From NCBI GenBank assembly GCA_022539475.1, contig VCMS01000364.1, positions 1-50,425 on the forward strand: 50,425 nucleotides of DNA, given 5' to 3'. Below the pieces are notes generated by a model. It made no database searches. It saw only the letters and a program-made list of their open reading frames with translations, and was not told the DNA's origin. Both the position numbers and the translations under genes were made by a program. The first letter of the stretch is position 1; each line of letters starts with the position of its first letter. Positions 19,723 to 31,620 of the stretch are shown here, in pieces. The stretch comes from Gracilaria domingensis (taxonomy: Eukaryota > Rhodophyta > Florideophyceae > Gracilariales > Gracilariaceae).

Positions 19723-19733
19723 GGTTATGGGCC
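19723..19733 (+). promoter_or_regulatory. Copia primer-binding site for the 5' half of initiator tRNA-Met
   Basis: GGTTATGGGCC starts at the base after the LTR. It is complementary to the anticodon-stem region of initiator tRNA-Met (GGCCCATAACC), the primer used by Drosophila copia and yeast Ty5 through a cleaved half-tRNA. The usual TGG-3' end primer site is absent, which supports the half-tRNA mode. The tRNA match is from memory of the conserved tRNA sequence. Confidence 0.7.
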
Positions 19734-19904
19734 ACATCTAACAAAGTGAACAAAGTACCGATCCGCTGTCGAACACACTCCAGCGTCATACCGCTTTACG
19801 ACAAGTTCCCCGCTCACGCGCGGGAGCAACAAAAGCAATCACGTGCGCAACGCTACCAAGCTCGCCACAACAGAACTCCGCCAGTCAACGCAAACAACGT
19901 AGCG

Positions 19905-22608
19905 ATGGCTGATCAAAGCGAAACAACCGGGCCAGCTCCTTCGCTAGGTCCAGCGCAGATCTCTGCACTGCAACAGATCTTTACATCTTTGCAAAGCGCA
20001 TCAACAAGCCATTGGAATTTTAGCAACGAAACCGTTAAGGACCTCACCAAACGCAACTTCAAACAGTGGCATGCCTCTCTCACGGATATTCTCGCAACTC
20101 ATGGCTACTCAAATTTACTCTCGGACGAATTTGAAGCCGATTCGGACACGAACAAGAAAGCTTTCGCTTCCTTCCGAGCATTGGTTACCAACAGCATATC
20201 CGATGATGTCAACTCCGTCATTCCCGACTCTCTCTTTGCACAATCTCCATCAAAGATTGTTAAATATCTCGAGACTCTCTTGGATCTGTCCGCCAAAAGG
20301 GATATTGATCAGCTGTTTTCCGAACAACAGAAACTCCGCTACTCCCAAGAAACTGGTCTCAACCAGTACATCGAAGCCCATCGCCGCTATCAAGCCCTCT
20401 TAATCGAAGCAGGAGCAACTGAACTCTCTACGGAGGTCAATACTGTTCGTACATTGTTACGCGGGCTTTGTGAAGATCAAAACACATTTTCTGGGATTGC
20501 GGCAACACTGCTAGCCACGACAACGCCTCCAAACATCGGAGAAGCCAAGAAGGCATTGGAAACATATGAATCTGCCACAGCCGCAACGAGCTTTAGAAGC
20601 AATACTCTCGGTCAAATGGATGCGCAAGGTCCGCCACCAGCAGGCGCTAAACGGGGAGAAAGCTCGACCGAAGTTCTCTCTAAGCTGCTTTCCACTATGT
20701 CAGACATGTCCTCCTCACTCAAGCGCATTGAGGGAAAGCTCTCCTCAACAGAACGATACCGTCGACAGAAACGATCCGGCACACCGGCACAAGCACGCAA
20801 ACCCAGTAAGGGCAGCGCGAAACAGGCCACGCCATCTGAAGACACCGTCGCTGACCTCCAAGCGCAATTGCTTCAGGCAGTGCAGACTCTCAAAGAGTCA
20901 CAGGACCCCAACCCAAACACCAGCGATGACAGTAAGTTCTTGCTTGACTCCGGCTCACACCCAAGTCATACATCCATTACACTGCCAGACGCAAGGAATC
21001 TAACCAACCCAATCCAAACTATCATCGCCGACTCGTCTACAATACCCATCACACAGACGGGGACCCTCAAACTCCAAACTGACACAGGCCACACCATCAC
21101 ACTTCCCGCGCTCGCCTCGAAACGCATACACGGAACCCTGCTTTCAGTGCACGCGCTGGCCAAAACTTATGGGCTCGTACTCTTTACACCCTCATCCGCC
21201 TTTATCTTGGACCTCCATGACCCAACAAAGATCATCGCTACGGCACCCTTCCACGACAATGGTTACTACATAAACGCAACATCCCTCCACGAGATTAGCA
21301 ACGCCATGGCCACTCGAACGCACAGTGCGCACACGTCAGACTCCCCCCCCAAACCCGCCCAGCCAGGCGTCCAACACAACCAGATCATTCCCATACATCG
21401 CCCTGCGAGACGCCGCAAAACTATCCCTCCCCAACGCAGAAGCGAAAAACCTCCATATACTAATGCCACGCAACGCCAACACACCTTGCGCGTCCAACCC
21501 TCGAATGACATATCTACAGTGTTCCACCATTTTCACCTCCTTTATAACCATCTTGACGTCAGAACACTTCAGCGCATGGCGAAGCTCAACCTCCTAAACC
21601 TCCCACCAATATTGAAACACATTCCACCCCGTACAGCCCCCAAGAGAACTCGTTAGCAGAACGAGTGATTGGCACCATTGTCCGCATAGTCAGGGCAAAC
21701 TTATCGCACTCCGGACTCTCTGAAGCACACTGGGAAGACGCATTACGCGATGCAGTATACAAATACAACCGAACACTTCACAAAACAATCCGTGCCATGC
21801 CTTTCACCAAATGGCATAACAAGGCACCAAAAATAACCCGCATGTTTGTGTTCGGCCAACTCGGGAGCATCCCAATAATCACCGACCCTGCCAGCCGAAA
21901 GAAACTAGACGCACGGGGAAAAATTACTCGCTACATGTTTGGTATTAACGATCGACTCATTATGGTCCAAGATGTCGCAACAAAGGCGTATCGACAAATC
22001 CGTGCCCTGGACTTCAGACCATACAATGCGCAATCGGACCCCACGAAAACACACTCGCTTGCATTCAAGAGCTTCACACCTCATGTGGTTCCCACCGACA
22101 TCACACCAAACACCAACCCTCCCCTCTCCCACACACAGGCCCTAAAATACCCTGACGCTGAGGAATGGGCCAATGCTCATGACGCCGAAATCGACAAGCT
22201 CGACAAACTCGGTGTCGTCAAATGGCTCCCAAAAGAAGAACTACCGGAAAAACTCATACCTCTCACAATGAAATACAGGTACAAACGCGACGCAAGCAAC
22301 CAAATTACAGAACGAAAGGCCCGTCTTGCCGTTCGTGGTGATCTCATGCGCCCACACCTGCACTTCGACCCTGAGCACACCTCCGCCCATCTCGCCCAAA
22401 AAGATACCGTCATACTCGTGTTTGCTATAACCGCAGTGCGCAACCTACACCTCGAGCACTTCGACGTCACAACGGCCTACCCACACGAACTATACAAGTT
22501 CGACAAACCAGTGTTTGTGAAACAGCACCCTTTGTTCAACGGAGAGCTGAAACACGACACACCTGGCGGCCAACTCATACGGAACCTTTATGGAAACCCC
22601 TCCGGTTT
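19905..22608 (+). pseudogene. Copia gag-pol, 5' part (gag, protease, integrase fragments, start of RT)
   Basis: The ATG at 19905 starts a ~280-residue gag-like region (FKQWHASLTDILATHG...), without the usual CCHC knuckle. The protease active site is FLLDSGSHPSH (near 20940). A pre-integrase region and the H/H half of the HHCC finger (HLLYNHLD) follow. The CxxC half and the D..D part of the integrase core are missing. The next homologous sequence, in another frame near 21610-21660, is the end of the core (STPYSPQENSLAER). From 21665 the frame is open through RT strands (RKARLAVRGDLMRP, HFDVTTAYPHELY) until the gypsy insertion after GNPSGF. The internal deletion and frameshift disable it. Confidence 0.88.
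22604..22608. repeat. 5-bp target-site duplication of the gypsy element (GGTTT; partner 34201-34205)
   Basis: GGTTT directly abuts both LTR ends. It lies inside the copia RT codons for Gly-Phe, and the RT sequence resumes as YYYLEG after 34201, so the insertion interrupted a once continuous frame. Confidence 0.93.
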
Positions 22609-23347
22609 TGTAGTGCAACGCTCATCTATGAGTATTCTGACTGGACTTAGTCATATTTCCCGTTCACGGGTTTGCCTGGTACACACCAGTATATGACTAG
22701 TAGTTACTAGTGGTTGCCATTGGGATGGTTCGGACACGTGGGACACGGTGGAGCTGATCGGAGGTTGGCCACTACACGTGGGCGGTTGCCACAATTAGTG
22801 GGAAGTTTAGTTAATATTATTTATTAATTTTAGTGAGGACACTACTTAGTGCGACGGCGTCGCCGCCGTCGCACCAGTAAAGTGCCCCAACCAGGGTGAT
22901 CCTACCTCAAGGATCTCGGCTCTAGCCACTCTCGCCTTCGGCAGTGCACAACTCCTTATCGGAGGGACTCCCCGTTGTAACGGTGCGGCTATCCACCCTG
23001 CGTCTCCACAGAACCCAACTTTGGGAGTGTTATAACCATCTGTTGTCGTGTTCGACCCTGTATAGGGAATACCCCGGCGATACGCCGTACCTCTCTTTTC
23101 CCTCTCTCTCTCCTATCTTTTTCTTTCCCCACTCCGTGGTTTCGTCCCTCTTCGAGGCTACTACACTCGCGTGCGAGTCACCCTTCTCTGCTCAACTCTC
23201 AACGCCCCGTCGTGACGGTTTGGCCCCGGTCTTACACCCGGCTAGTTGCGCCATTCCAGAGAGGCTCTGTTCTCTGGGTTGCCCTCAGTAGAGGAAGATC
23301 CCGAACGTCTTCGTGGTGTCTTTTCCCCGCTCACGGGTTGCACTACA
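22609..23347 (+). repeat. 5' LTR of the gypsy element
   Basis: 739 bp, with terminal TGTAGTGC...GCACTACA. It contains a perfect hairpin of 11-bp arms GTGCGACGGCG / CGCCGTCGCAC at 22849-22874, an A/T-rich TTAATATTATTTATTAA segment just before it, and a pyrimidine-rich CTCTCTCTCC tract. The hairpin recurs at 33702-33727 in the 3' LTR. Confidence 0.95.
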
Positions 23348-23350
23348 AAG

Positions 23351-23363
23351 TGGTCTCCCGACC
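23351..23363 (+). promoter_or_regulatory. Primer-binding site of the gypsy element
   Basis: TGGTCTCCCGACC begins three bases after the LTR. The leading TGG pairs with the CCA tail of a tRNA whose 3' acceptor strand would read GGUCGGGAGACCA. The tRNA identity cannot be decided here. Confidence 0.65.
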
Positions 23364-23446
23364 TAGAAAGTTGACCCACTCTTGTGTACCCTCTTTGAAG
23401 TTCGTTTTCTCTCGGAAGTTCCCGTGTAACGGTTGGTTGGATACCG

Positions 23447-25510
23447 ATGTCTCGGAAGCCCTCCGATGCGGAGCCTGCGATCACTCGCAGTCGTTCCACC
23501 AACGGTGGTAATCCGACGGATGGTCGGCCCCCTTCGAGGATACCAGTCCGCCCTGGATCTACATTGCGTAACAGACCGTCCTCGCGGACGTCTAACCCGC
23601 CGGCACGCCGGACACTTCCGTTTTCCCCGTTGATCCCTCCCACTGATGGGATTGCTCCGGCATCTGCCGCTGCCGCACTGGCTCCTGCTGGGCAGGTAAA
23701 GGCGACCGCCGAGGCGTCTCAGGCCCGTCGGGAGAAGATTGACGACCCCCAGGGTGCAACCCTGGAAGAGCAGGTTCGCATGCTGCGCGCTGCTCACAAT
23801 TCCCTTATGGGAGCCCATGATTCCCTCGCGGGAGAAGTCCGGACGCTCCGGGAGGAAGTCCGCACATTTCCTGTGAAGGATTTTGCAGAGGATCTCCGTA
23901 TTCTACGGTCCAATGTCAACTCCGTGCTGGAATGCATTGGAGGACCCGCTGCCTTCGTGGAAGGAATCGAGACCCGATTCGATCGGATTCGAAGCCATCT
24001 GGAGACGTTGGAGAAGGCCGCTATCGCGTAACTCGCCACTCCGGCGGAGCCGGTTGAAGTGTCGCATCGCGACAAGAACACCGGTCGGGACAAATCACGC
24101 CGCAGGCGGCAGGCCAAGGAGCAAAACCAGTACTCCGACTCGGATTCGAGTACGTCAGCTGACGCCCCGAATGATTCGGAAAGTTCTGACTCGTCAGAGT
24201 CTTCCATCGAAGATGGTCGTGCAGGGCACTCATCACGCTCTAAGCGGTCATCGGCCACCCAAGTGGTTGTTCGTACCCGGTCGAAGAGACGGAAGCACTC
24301 CGGGTTGAAGGAGCTGAAGCCGACGAACCCGATGTATCGGAAGCTACTCTCATACCGGTATTACCGTTTGGAGGATTCCTCATTGGATCGCACACCCCGT
24401 GGGACGGGTAAAGTGAAGGACTGCATCCGCCGTATGCAGCTCTCACTGCGTAACCAGACCTTTTCTGGAGACGACCCAGTCCTGGTGCTTGATTTTCTAG
24501 CCCGTTTTGTGGCGGAGGCTGATGTTCTCAGGATGAACGAAGGCCAGGCCTACATTGCGTTACCGTATTTCTTACGGGGGGTGGCCGAAGACCAGTTCAA
24601 CTCTGTAAGAGGCTCATCTCGTGCCTCCGAAGGAGGGGTTACGTGCTGGCCGGAAGCGGTCCAGTACTTGCTGCGCTCGTACGCCACCAACGACGCAATC
24701 GGCACGGCCATCCTGGCACTCCGGGACACCCGGCAGAAGTCTGGAGAGACGGAAACCGATTACTCGGTCCGCCTAAATAAGGCTTTCCACCGTTGTGGTA
24801 ATGTCTACCACGCAGGGGAACGTTGTACGATGCTCGTCGACGGCCTCGACCCGGCCATCAAGACCTTGGTCGCCCGCTACCGCGAGGATAAGCGGAAGAT
24901 TACCTACCTCGAGTTAGTTCAGTACGCTCGAGCGGAGGGTGATGCACTTCGTGCACGAGGTCCTGTCACCAGGTCGAAGTCCGCCAAGGCGTTGATGATG
25001 GAGACTGGATCCCCATCGTTGTCGCTGCACACGAGCGAGGCCTCCCCAAGGGAGTACGACAACGTCCAGTTGGCCCAGGAAGGCCGGAGTTCCATTCCAA
25101 CTACGGAACTACCGTCAACGACGGATGCCTCCTTCGATACCGCTCGGGACAGCACGCTGCTTTACGCAGATGCAAACCGTGTGAACGGGCCGAAAATCCC
25201 GTACGCGAACGGAGCAACCCGTTTTCAACGGCCTGGATGGAAGGACACACGCCCTAGGGTAGGGTTCACCGATGCTCGGAATAGTAACCCGCGTTCGGGG
25301 ATGGCAAAGCCGATCTGTCACCTTTGCTACACGCATGGTCACATTTCGCCGCAGTGCCTCCTCTCGATGAGGCATATGTCCATGGTTACGGTGAACTATG
25401 AAGCCTTGACTCCAGAGGAGAAGAGAACCGTCCCTATGACGTCGTACTTGCGTGCGAAGACGGACTTCTCTCACGCTGTCGCAGCACCACCGCCGCAGCG
25501 GAATGTCTAG
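23447..25510 (+). pseudogene. gag: Gypsy Gag, with one in-frame TAA
   Basis: The ATG (MSRKPSD) lies 100 bp after the LTR. Residues 1-80 are disordered, followed by a coiled-coil region up to the TAA at 24029. The frame continues with a Lys/Arg/Ser-rich tract, the capsid-like core (LDFLARFVAEADVLRM, YFLRGVAEDQFNSV) and a CCHC zinc knuckle CHLCYTHGHISPQC at 25316-25357. It ends at TAG 25508. The TAA could come from CAA by one transition. It could also be the natural end of a small first protein, since the first 194 codons form a separate coiled-coil unit. Confidence 0.75.
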
Positions 25511-25686
25511 GCACCACCCGTGCATCCAAACCCTCGGCATGTTGCCGAACCCCAAACCGCTAACGCGGGACCCCACGGCAAACGAGCCCAAGCACTCGTA
25601 GCCGAGGAACCTGAGCAGCCGCCGCAGGCGGAAGTTCAGGGAAACTGAACGAGGGAGTCTCCCTTTCGGGAGAGGCGAGATCAGAG

Positions 25687-28600
25687 TTGAGGCTGTTGAC
25701 GCCCGAGGCGTCGTTTCCTCGCTCCCCGGTGAAACTCCTCTCGAGGAAAGACGCCGCAGACGCGGACTCGGAACACTTCGGTGTTTTGCGTCGGCCGTGG
25801 ATACGGGTAAGGAATAACCGGATCCCGGACCGAATCATGGTGATGGCCAAGCGAAACTATAAGGTGTACGCTGACCTTGGCCTGAGCCCCCAGTTTATGG
25901 TGCGTTACCTGACTGTACTAGACACAGGTGCAGGTCCGAACTTCACCGTGGAGTCCCTTCTCACACCGCAATTGCGGGAACGTATCCGCCCCAGCATGCT
26001 TCCTGATGTCGCTGATGCGAATAACAACCCGTTAACAACGGTGGGAACAATCGACTTAGTCGTACGCTTGGGAACCTCCGTGGTGAAGGTCGACTTCATC
26101 GTTTGTCAGTCATTGGCTGCCCCAGTCATTTTGGGTTGCGATTACTGCGACAGGTTTGTCGATGCAATCAGGCCCCGCCTCAGGCGTGTAGAACTCGACG
26201 ACGGTTCGTCGGTACCGATCGTCCGTCGTCCGCTGAAGCGGTCATCGCGGAAGCAAGTCCCACTCCCTGCTGCGCAGGCCCCGGCACTGGCGTCGCGCGA
26301 GTCCACCAAGCTCCGCGTCGCCGCGTCGATCCGCATCCCGCCTGAGTCTCAAATGATGGTGTCGGTTAATTCCCGTCAACACGGTCTTCGGGTTATTCAG
26401 CCGCTTACCTCGTTGTACGAGAAGTGCCAACTCGCCGTCGCGAATGGCGTTGTGCAAGTTACACCGGATACTCCGTTTCGGATACTTGTTGCCAACCTTG
26501 GCAGCACCCCCCAGTATCTGGTGAAGAACCAAGTCATTGGGTCTGTGATACCACACCCACTCGCGATGCTTCCAACGAAGATGACGGCTGCGGATTTTCT
26601 CGGATTAGTTACCTCCGAAGAGGACGTCGCCTCATCTAAGGAGGGGGAGGGAGTCGCAATTCCTGCCGCTTCCACGAGTACCACTACCGTCGCAACGGAG
26701 AAGCAACCGACTGACTCGGAACCAAACCCTGTGTCAGGGACAGAAGAGCGTAAGCCCACGAGCTACGACAAGGTTGACCCCTTGAAGGCGCTCGAGGAAC
26801 TTGACCTCGGTCATGTACCGGAGTCGTACCGTGAACGTCTAAGAGACATGTTACGGGAGTTTACCCCAATGTGGGATGGCTCTCTTGGAGAGATCAATGC
26901 AACGGAACACCGTATCGATGTGTTACCGAACACGCGTCCGGTTTCACAACCCCCTTACAGGGCAGGACCGAAAACTCGGGAGGAAGAACAGTTCCAAGTG
27001 GACAAGATGCTCCGCGCAGGTGTCATCGAGCACGCGCAATCGCCGTGGGCATCCCCAGAGGTACTGGCTCTCAAGGCCGACGGAACCTGGAGGTTCTGTG
27101 TCGACTATCGCCGACTTAACGCCGTGACGGTAAGAGACGCTTACCCAATCCCTCGTATGGACGAGTGCATCGATTCGCTCGGTGACGCTACCGTGTTCAC
27201 GGCATTGGATGCCAATTGGGGATATTGGCAAGTCCCCGTCAGGGAGGAAGACCGCGATAAGACTGCGTTCGTGTGCCACTCGGGCTCCTACCGCTTCAAG
27301 CGGATGCCTTTCGGCTTAACCAACGCGCCCGCTACGTTCTAGCGTGCCATCGACATTCTGTTGAGCCGCTTCAAGTGGCGGACCTGTCGTCTACCTTGAC
27401 GATATCATCGTGTTTTCCAGTAATCTGGACGATCATATCACCCATGTCAGGGACGTGATGACCACTCTGCGTGATGCAGGAATCACCCTCAAGTTGAGGA
27501 AGTGTGAATTCTTCACCGAAACCGTCAAGTATCTTGGGCACATAATCCGTCCAGAACGGCTGACGATCGAGGAAGCTCGCGTCAAGTCACTCGCTAAGGC
27601 GAAAGAACCGCGGACTCAAACGGAATTACGCTCCTTCTTAGGGCTGGTCAACGTCTACAGACGGTTCGTGCCGAACTTTTCGGACATAGCGGCTCCCATT
27701 AATGCTCTCTTGCGGAAGGGCCAGCCACCAAAACTGGACCCCTTCACGCCCGCACAAGCGGAAGCGTTCAACTCCTTAAAGGAGGCTGTTACGTCAGCAC
27801 CAATACTATCGTTACCCAAACCGGGATTGCCGTTCTCCGTGGACACGGACTCGAGCGACTACCAAGTAGGCTGCGCGCTGTTCCAAACCACTCCCGAAGG
27901 AGAACGAAAACCCATAGGGTACTGGTCACGTTCGCTCAACGTTCATGAACGGAACTACTCCGTTTCGGAGAAGGAGTGCCTTGCAGTTGTATGGGCATTA
28001 TCCACCCTCCGTCCCTACCTGCTAGGTGTGCACTTTACCGTGTACACGGATCATTCCTCGTTGAGGTGGTTGATGAATATCTCTGATCCATCAGGCCGCC
28101 TTATGCGGTGGAGGCTCCGCCTAGCGGAATTCGACTTCGACGTCGTGTACAAAAAGGGGACCCTGAACACCCAGGCGGACGCGTTGTCGCGCTTAACCAC
28201 AAATGGGGAAACTCTGGCCGTCGAGGACGATGATATTCCTTGCTTCGTCGTTGGCGATGATGAGCCGGAATTCCCGGAGTGGCAGCTAGACGACTGGCCA
28301 GATGACTGGGACGATATGGATGCTGACTTCGACGAACTGCTTGTTGCAGGCAAAACAGAGGCTATAAAGCCCCTACCGGGGAATTTTGTCCCGGTATCCC
28401 CGGTAGAAATGATCCGAGAACAGCATGGAGACCCGTTCTGTATCAAAGTCCGTGTCCGACTAAACGGAGGCGACACCCTCCCATTCGAGGTTAATGACAT
28501 CGGCTATCTCATAAGGACAGTCGAGTCACACCCACAAGTCGTGGTACCACACTCGTTACAGACGAGGATCCTACACCTTTCGCATTACGCAAAATTAGGT

Positions 28601-29782
28601 GGCGACGCAGGTGGACGGAAATTGTACCTCACTTTGAGAAGAGATTTCTACTGGCCCGCCATGGCGGTGGATTGTTACGCTACGGTACGCTTCTGCGCCG
28701 ATTGCGCGAAAAACCGCGTGAAGCTGCGAAAGAATTCCAAGAAAGTGAAACTATTCTCTGCCAGGGTGCCGCTTGAATTTGTGGCAATCGATATTCTCGG
28801 ACCATTGCTTACCACTCGGAGAGGTAACAAATTTCTTCTCGTTATCACCGATCGGTTCTCGAAACTGGTTCGGACAGTACCTCTAAAGAGGATCACCGCG
28901 TTCACGGTCGCGCAGGCATTCGCCACGCACTGGATCTTCGTGTACGGTCCTCCTGTGGAGTTATTATCCGATAACGGAAAGCAATTCGCATCCCGGTTCT
29001 TCCAGGATGTCTGCCGCATCATGGACGTGAAGAACCTCTTCACGACCACTTACCATCCCCAATGTAATGGGCAAGTTGAACGGTATAACCGTACGATGTT
29101 GGCATCTCTCCGTTCCTACGTTGCTGACCACCCAAAAACATGGGACTTATACACCGACGCGTTAACCTTTGCGTATAACACGCAGGTACACAGGACTACT
29201 GGTATTTCCCCATTCGAACTGGTTTTGTCAAGGACACCCCCGCCATTGGCGTTAGAATCACAAGCTACCTTGGGCAGTTTCCCATCTGTGGGTGATTATC
29301 GCCAACAATGGAAAGCCTCGCTAACGAAGTTAGTACCGGCTGCCCGGAAGTCAATGGCAAAAGCCCAAGCCGCTTACAAGCGTGATTTTGATGCTCGCTT
29401 GCGAGGAAGGACCCCTGAACCCCTTACGGTGGGAAACCATGTCTTCGTACGGAAGGAACACTACAACCCTGAAAAAGGCAAACGTCATAAGCTCTCGCCT
29501 GTGGCGGATGGACCGTACAAGGTAATCTCGGTTGCACCGGACACTGTTGTAGTCGAGATCGCTGACGCGCATGAGCGGATCTCCCGCGACCGCGTGGTAA
29601 TGGCCCTTCCACCCTCGTCTGAGGTTACTCCGTCTGATACAGAGCCCGTGTCTACGGAGTCAACAACACCGGTACCACCGGAAACAAATGTGGTGACAAG
29701 ACCCTCCGTCCTGCCCCACCCCCCACCGAGGCCTTACAGACCTCCCGATAGAGTCGGTGCCGCCGACTGTGTCGGACAATGA
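25687..29782 (+). pseudogene. pol: Gypsy Pol: protease, reverse transcriptase, RNase H, integrase
   Basis: The frame is shifted relative to gag, and the first codon of the open stretch is TTG. The protease site is VLDTGAG (25916 onward). RT follows with VDYRRLNAVTV, RMPFGLTNAPATF, then TAG at 27340 where family members have Gln (CAG to TAG). A 1-nt shift occurs near 27385-27391, and the catalytic YLDD lies at 27392-27403 in the second frame. RNase H (VDTDSSDYQVG, YTDHSSLRWL, ADALSR) and integrase follow: an HHCC finger around HYAKLG...CADC, then core sites VAIDILGP, LLSDNGKQF and NGQVERYNR. A GPY/F-like tail (DGPYKVI) is present. All domains are present, and only the two lesions in RT block a full product. 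Confidence 0.93.
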
Positions 29783-31079
29783 TCGCCACCAGGGCACCCC
29801 CGTTTCTGTCCCATCGCTGGGTTCACCTACCCGCGATGCGGGACATTCTGTTACTCCCCACGCCGCTCCATCTAAGGAGGGGGAGGAGGTTATCAGCTCT
29901 GCTGAGAGTCATAAGCCGACGTCGCGTCGTGACGACAACCGTGAAGCACGGACTATACGGAGCTCTCCGGATGTTCCGGCCAGTGCGCGGGCATCGCGTC
30001 CGCAGCGCACGCTCGCACGCCGCACACACAGCCCCGTTGCCGGCAAGTCTACACCGTCGCCGGGTAAGGACACTCACGCAGAAGCGGATTCGGTTAAGTC
30101 AACAGAACCTCGTGGCCAACCAGCCACGCTGGGTCGAACGAAGTCGAAAGATGTCGCCGGCATCACGCCGACGCCGTCGGAACGAAGCCCCACTAGGGAA
30201 AGCGCAGCGACATCGCGGCCCGCCGCGCGACGCGACGCAGAACGACCAGGAATCCTGGAAAATCCTGCGGAGCAGGCACGAGCTGAGGAAAAAGAAGTCC
30301 CGAGCAACTCGGTAGAACCCGGCGGTACAGCCGTGGGAATGCCGGACACTCCGGGAAGAGTTCACGTCATGGACGGTACGGCACCAAATATTGGGCGTAA
30401 AATATCGGCGCAAGCGCAGGCACGCGCGGAGATCACGAGATCGCAAGCCGCCGGCGGTGTCGATAACCCCGGTAACCCGGAAGTAACCGTTCAGAACGGG
30501 AACTTGAGCAAAGAAAGAAAAGGGCCAACGGCGCAGCTGTTGGAGGACACTTGTAACAGAGAGGCGGTTCTCCCGAGGGAGCTTGACAGCCAACCGTCGC
30601 TACAGTCACGTGCACGCACGGTTGTAAAGCCACCCGAGGTGGGACTCTCCAACGCAAACGGACAAGGCGAGCACACAGCTACGCCGACGCCGCCGAAGCG
30701 GAAGGACCCACGCCGAATGGCGGTACGCAGCGACATCGAAAGCACCTCCCCTCGGAGGGAACTGGCGACGCAAAGCCAGGCGCGCGCTGTTACCCCCGTC
30801 ACGGGAACCGTTCCCCCGCAAGGGTTGTCGACCGATGAAGTAACAATAACACGGCAAGGCCGGCAGGTGTACATTCAGGAGTACATTGTCGACCGAATTG
30901 TCGGGTATACCTGGGACCAGGAAGGCATCTTGTTATACCGCGTCCGTTGGTACGGCTACGACCCAGAGTGGGATACATACGAACCTATCGAGCACCTGCC
31001 ACGCTGGAAGGTCGTACAGTACCACCGCTCCGCGGGGACAGCCACACCAGCGACGCTGGACGATGCCCAAGTGGGATAA
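29757..31079 (+). CDS. Disordered region plus C-terminal chromodomain (gypsy)
   Basis: 440 codons in a different frame from pol, overlapping its end by about 25 nt; the first codon is GTG. The first ~360 residues are disordered, rich in P, T, S, R and E. Near 30870-31035 a chromodomain is clear: YIVDRIVGYTWDQEG, then LYRVRWYGYDPEWDTYEP, then HLPRWKVVQYH. In chromoviruses this domain directs integration to marked chromatin. Here it is separated from the integrase by an unusually long linker and a frame change, so it may be made as its own protein or by frameshifting. Loss of one base between pol and this frame is an alternative. Confidence 0.75.
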   Translation: MPPTVSDNDRHQGTPVSVPSLGSPTRDAGHSVTPHAAPSKEGEEVISSAESHKPTSRRDDNREARTIRSSPDVPASARASRPQRTLARRTHSPVAGKSTPSPGKDTHAEADSVKSTEPRGQPATLGRTKSKDVAGITPTPSERSPTRESAATSRPAARRDAERPGILENPAEQARAEEKEVPSNSVEPGGTAVGMPDTPGRVHVMDGTAPNIGRKISAQAQARAEITRSQAAGGVDNPGNPEVTVQNGNLSKERKGPTAQLLEDTCNREAVLPRELDSQPSLQSRARTVVKPPEVGLSNANGQGEHTATPTPPKRKDPRRMAVRSDIESTSPRRELATQSQARAVTPVTGTVPPQGLSTDEVTITRQGRQVYIQEYIVDRIVGYTWDQEGILLYRVRWYGYDPEWDTYEPIEHLPRWKVVQYHRSAGTATPATLDDAQVG

Positions 31080-31470
31080 GGTTGCCGTGGAAACGGAGGA
31101 AGTCAGATCGTTGGCACACACACGTCATGCGACGGGATTGAGTCCATACCACCTTGGTGGGAATGCTCGCCGTGTTGACGGTTCGACCGGCTCGCGCCGC
31201 TCGAACACCGATTTTCGGAAAGAAGACTCACTCCTGAGGGTTTTTCATCCAGCTCGCTGGTAATGGCCTCGCTGCCACACCATGAGCATGGTTTTTCCCC
31301 TCGGAAGGGTGCGTTTGTCGCAGCGCATCGCATCGCATTGCATTAGCCGGCTATGCCGGTGAGGAAGGGATACACCGTCGAAGACGTGAATGAAGCAAAG
31401 AATCTTTTCATCTCAAGGCTATACTACTGTGAACAGGTAATTACCCACGCATGGGGAAGCTCGGCTCCGG
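31080..31470. other. Spacer between the chromodomain ORF and the antisense ORF
   Basis: About 390 bp without a supported gene on either strand. It separates converging sense and antisense frames and may contain the ends of both transcripts. Confidence 0.5.
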
Positions 31471-31620
31471 TTTACTGGCCGTCGCCATCGCCCTCATTCT
31501 GAGGAGGCATACCGCCAAGGCGTTGAGCCAAGGCATCCGCCATAGCGGTGACGTCGCCAGAGGCCGCACTAGCGCTCAAACCCGCGCCGCGGAGGAAGCG
31601 AGCGATAATCGCACCTTCGT

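Noticed and set aside
22944..23291. 115-codon ORF in the 5' LTR (copy at 33797-34144)
   Set aside because: It lies wholly in the LTR, starts at a GTG, and is best explained by sequence identity between LTRs.
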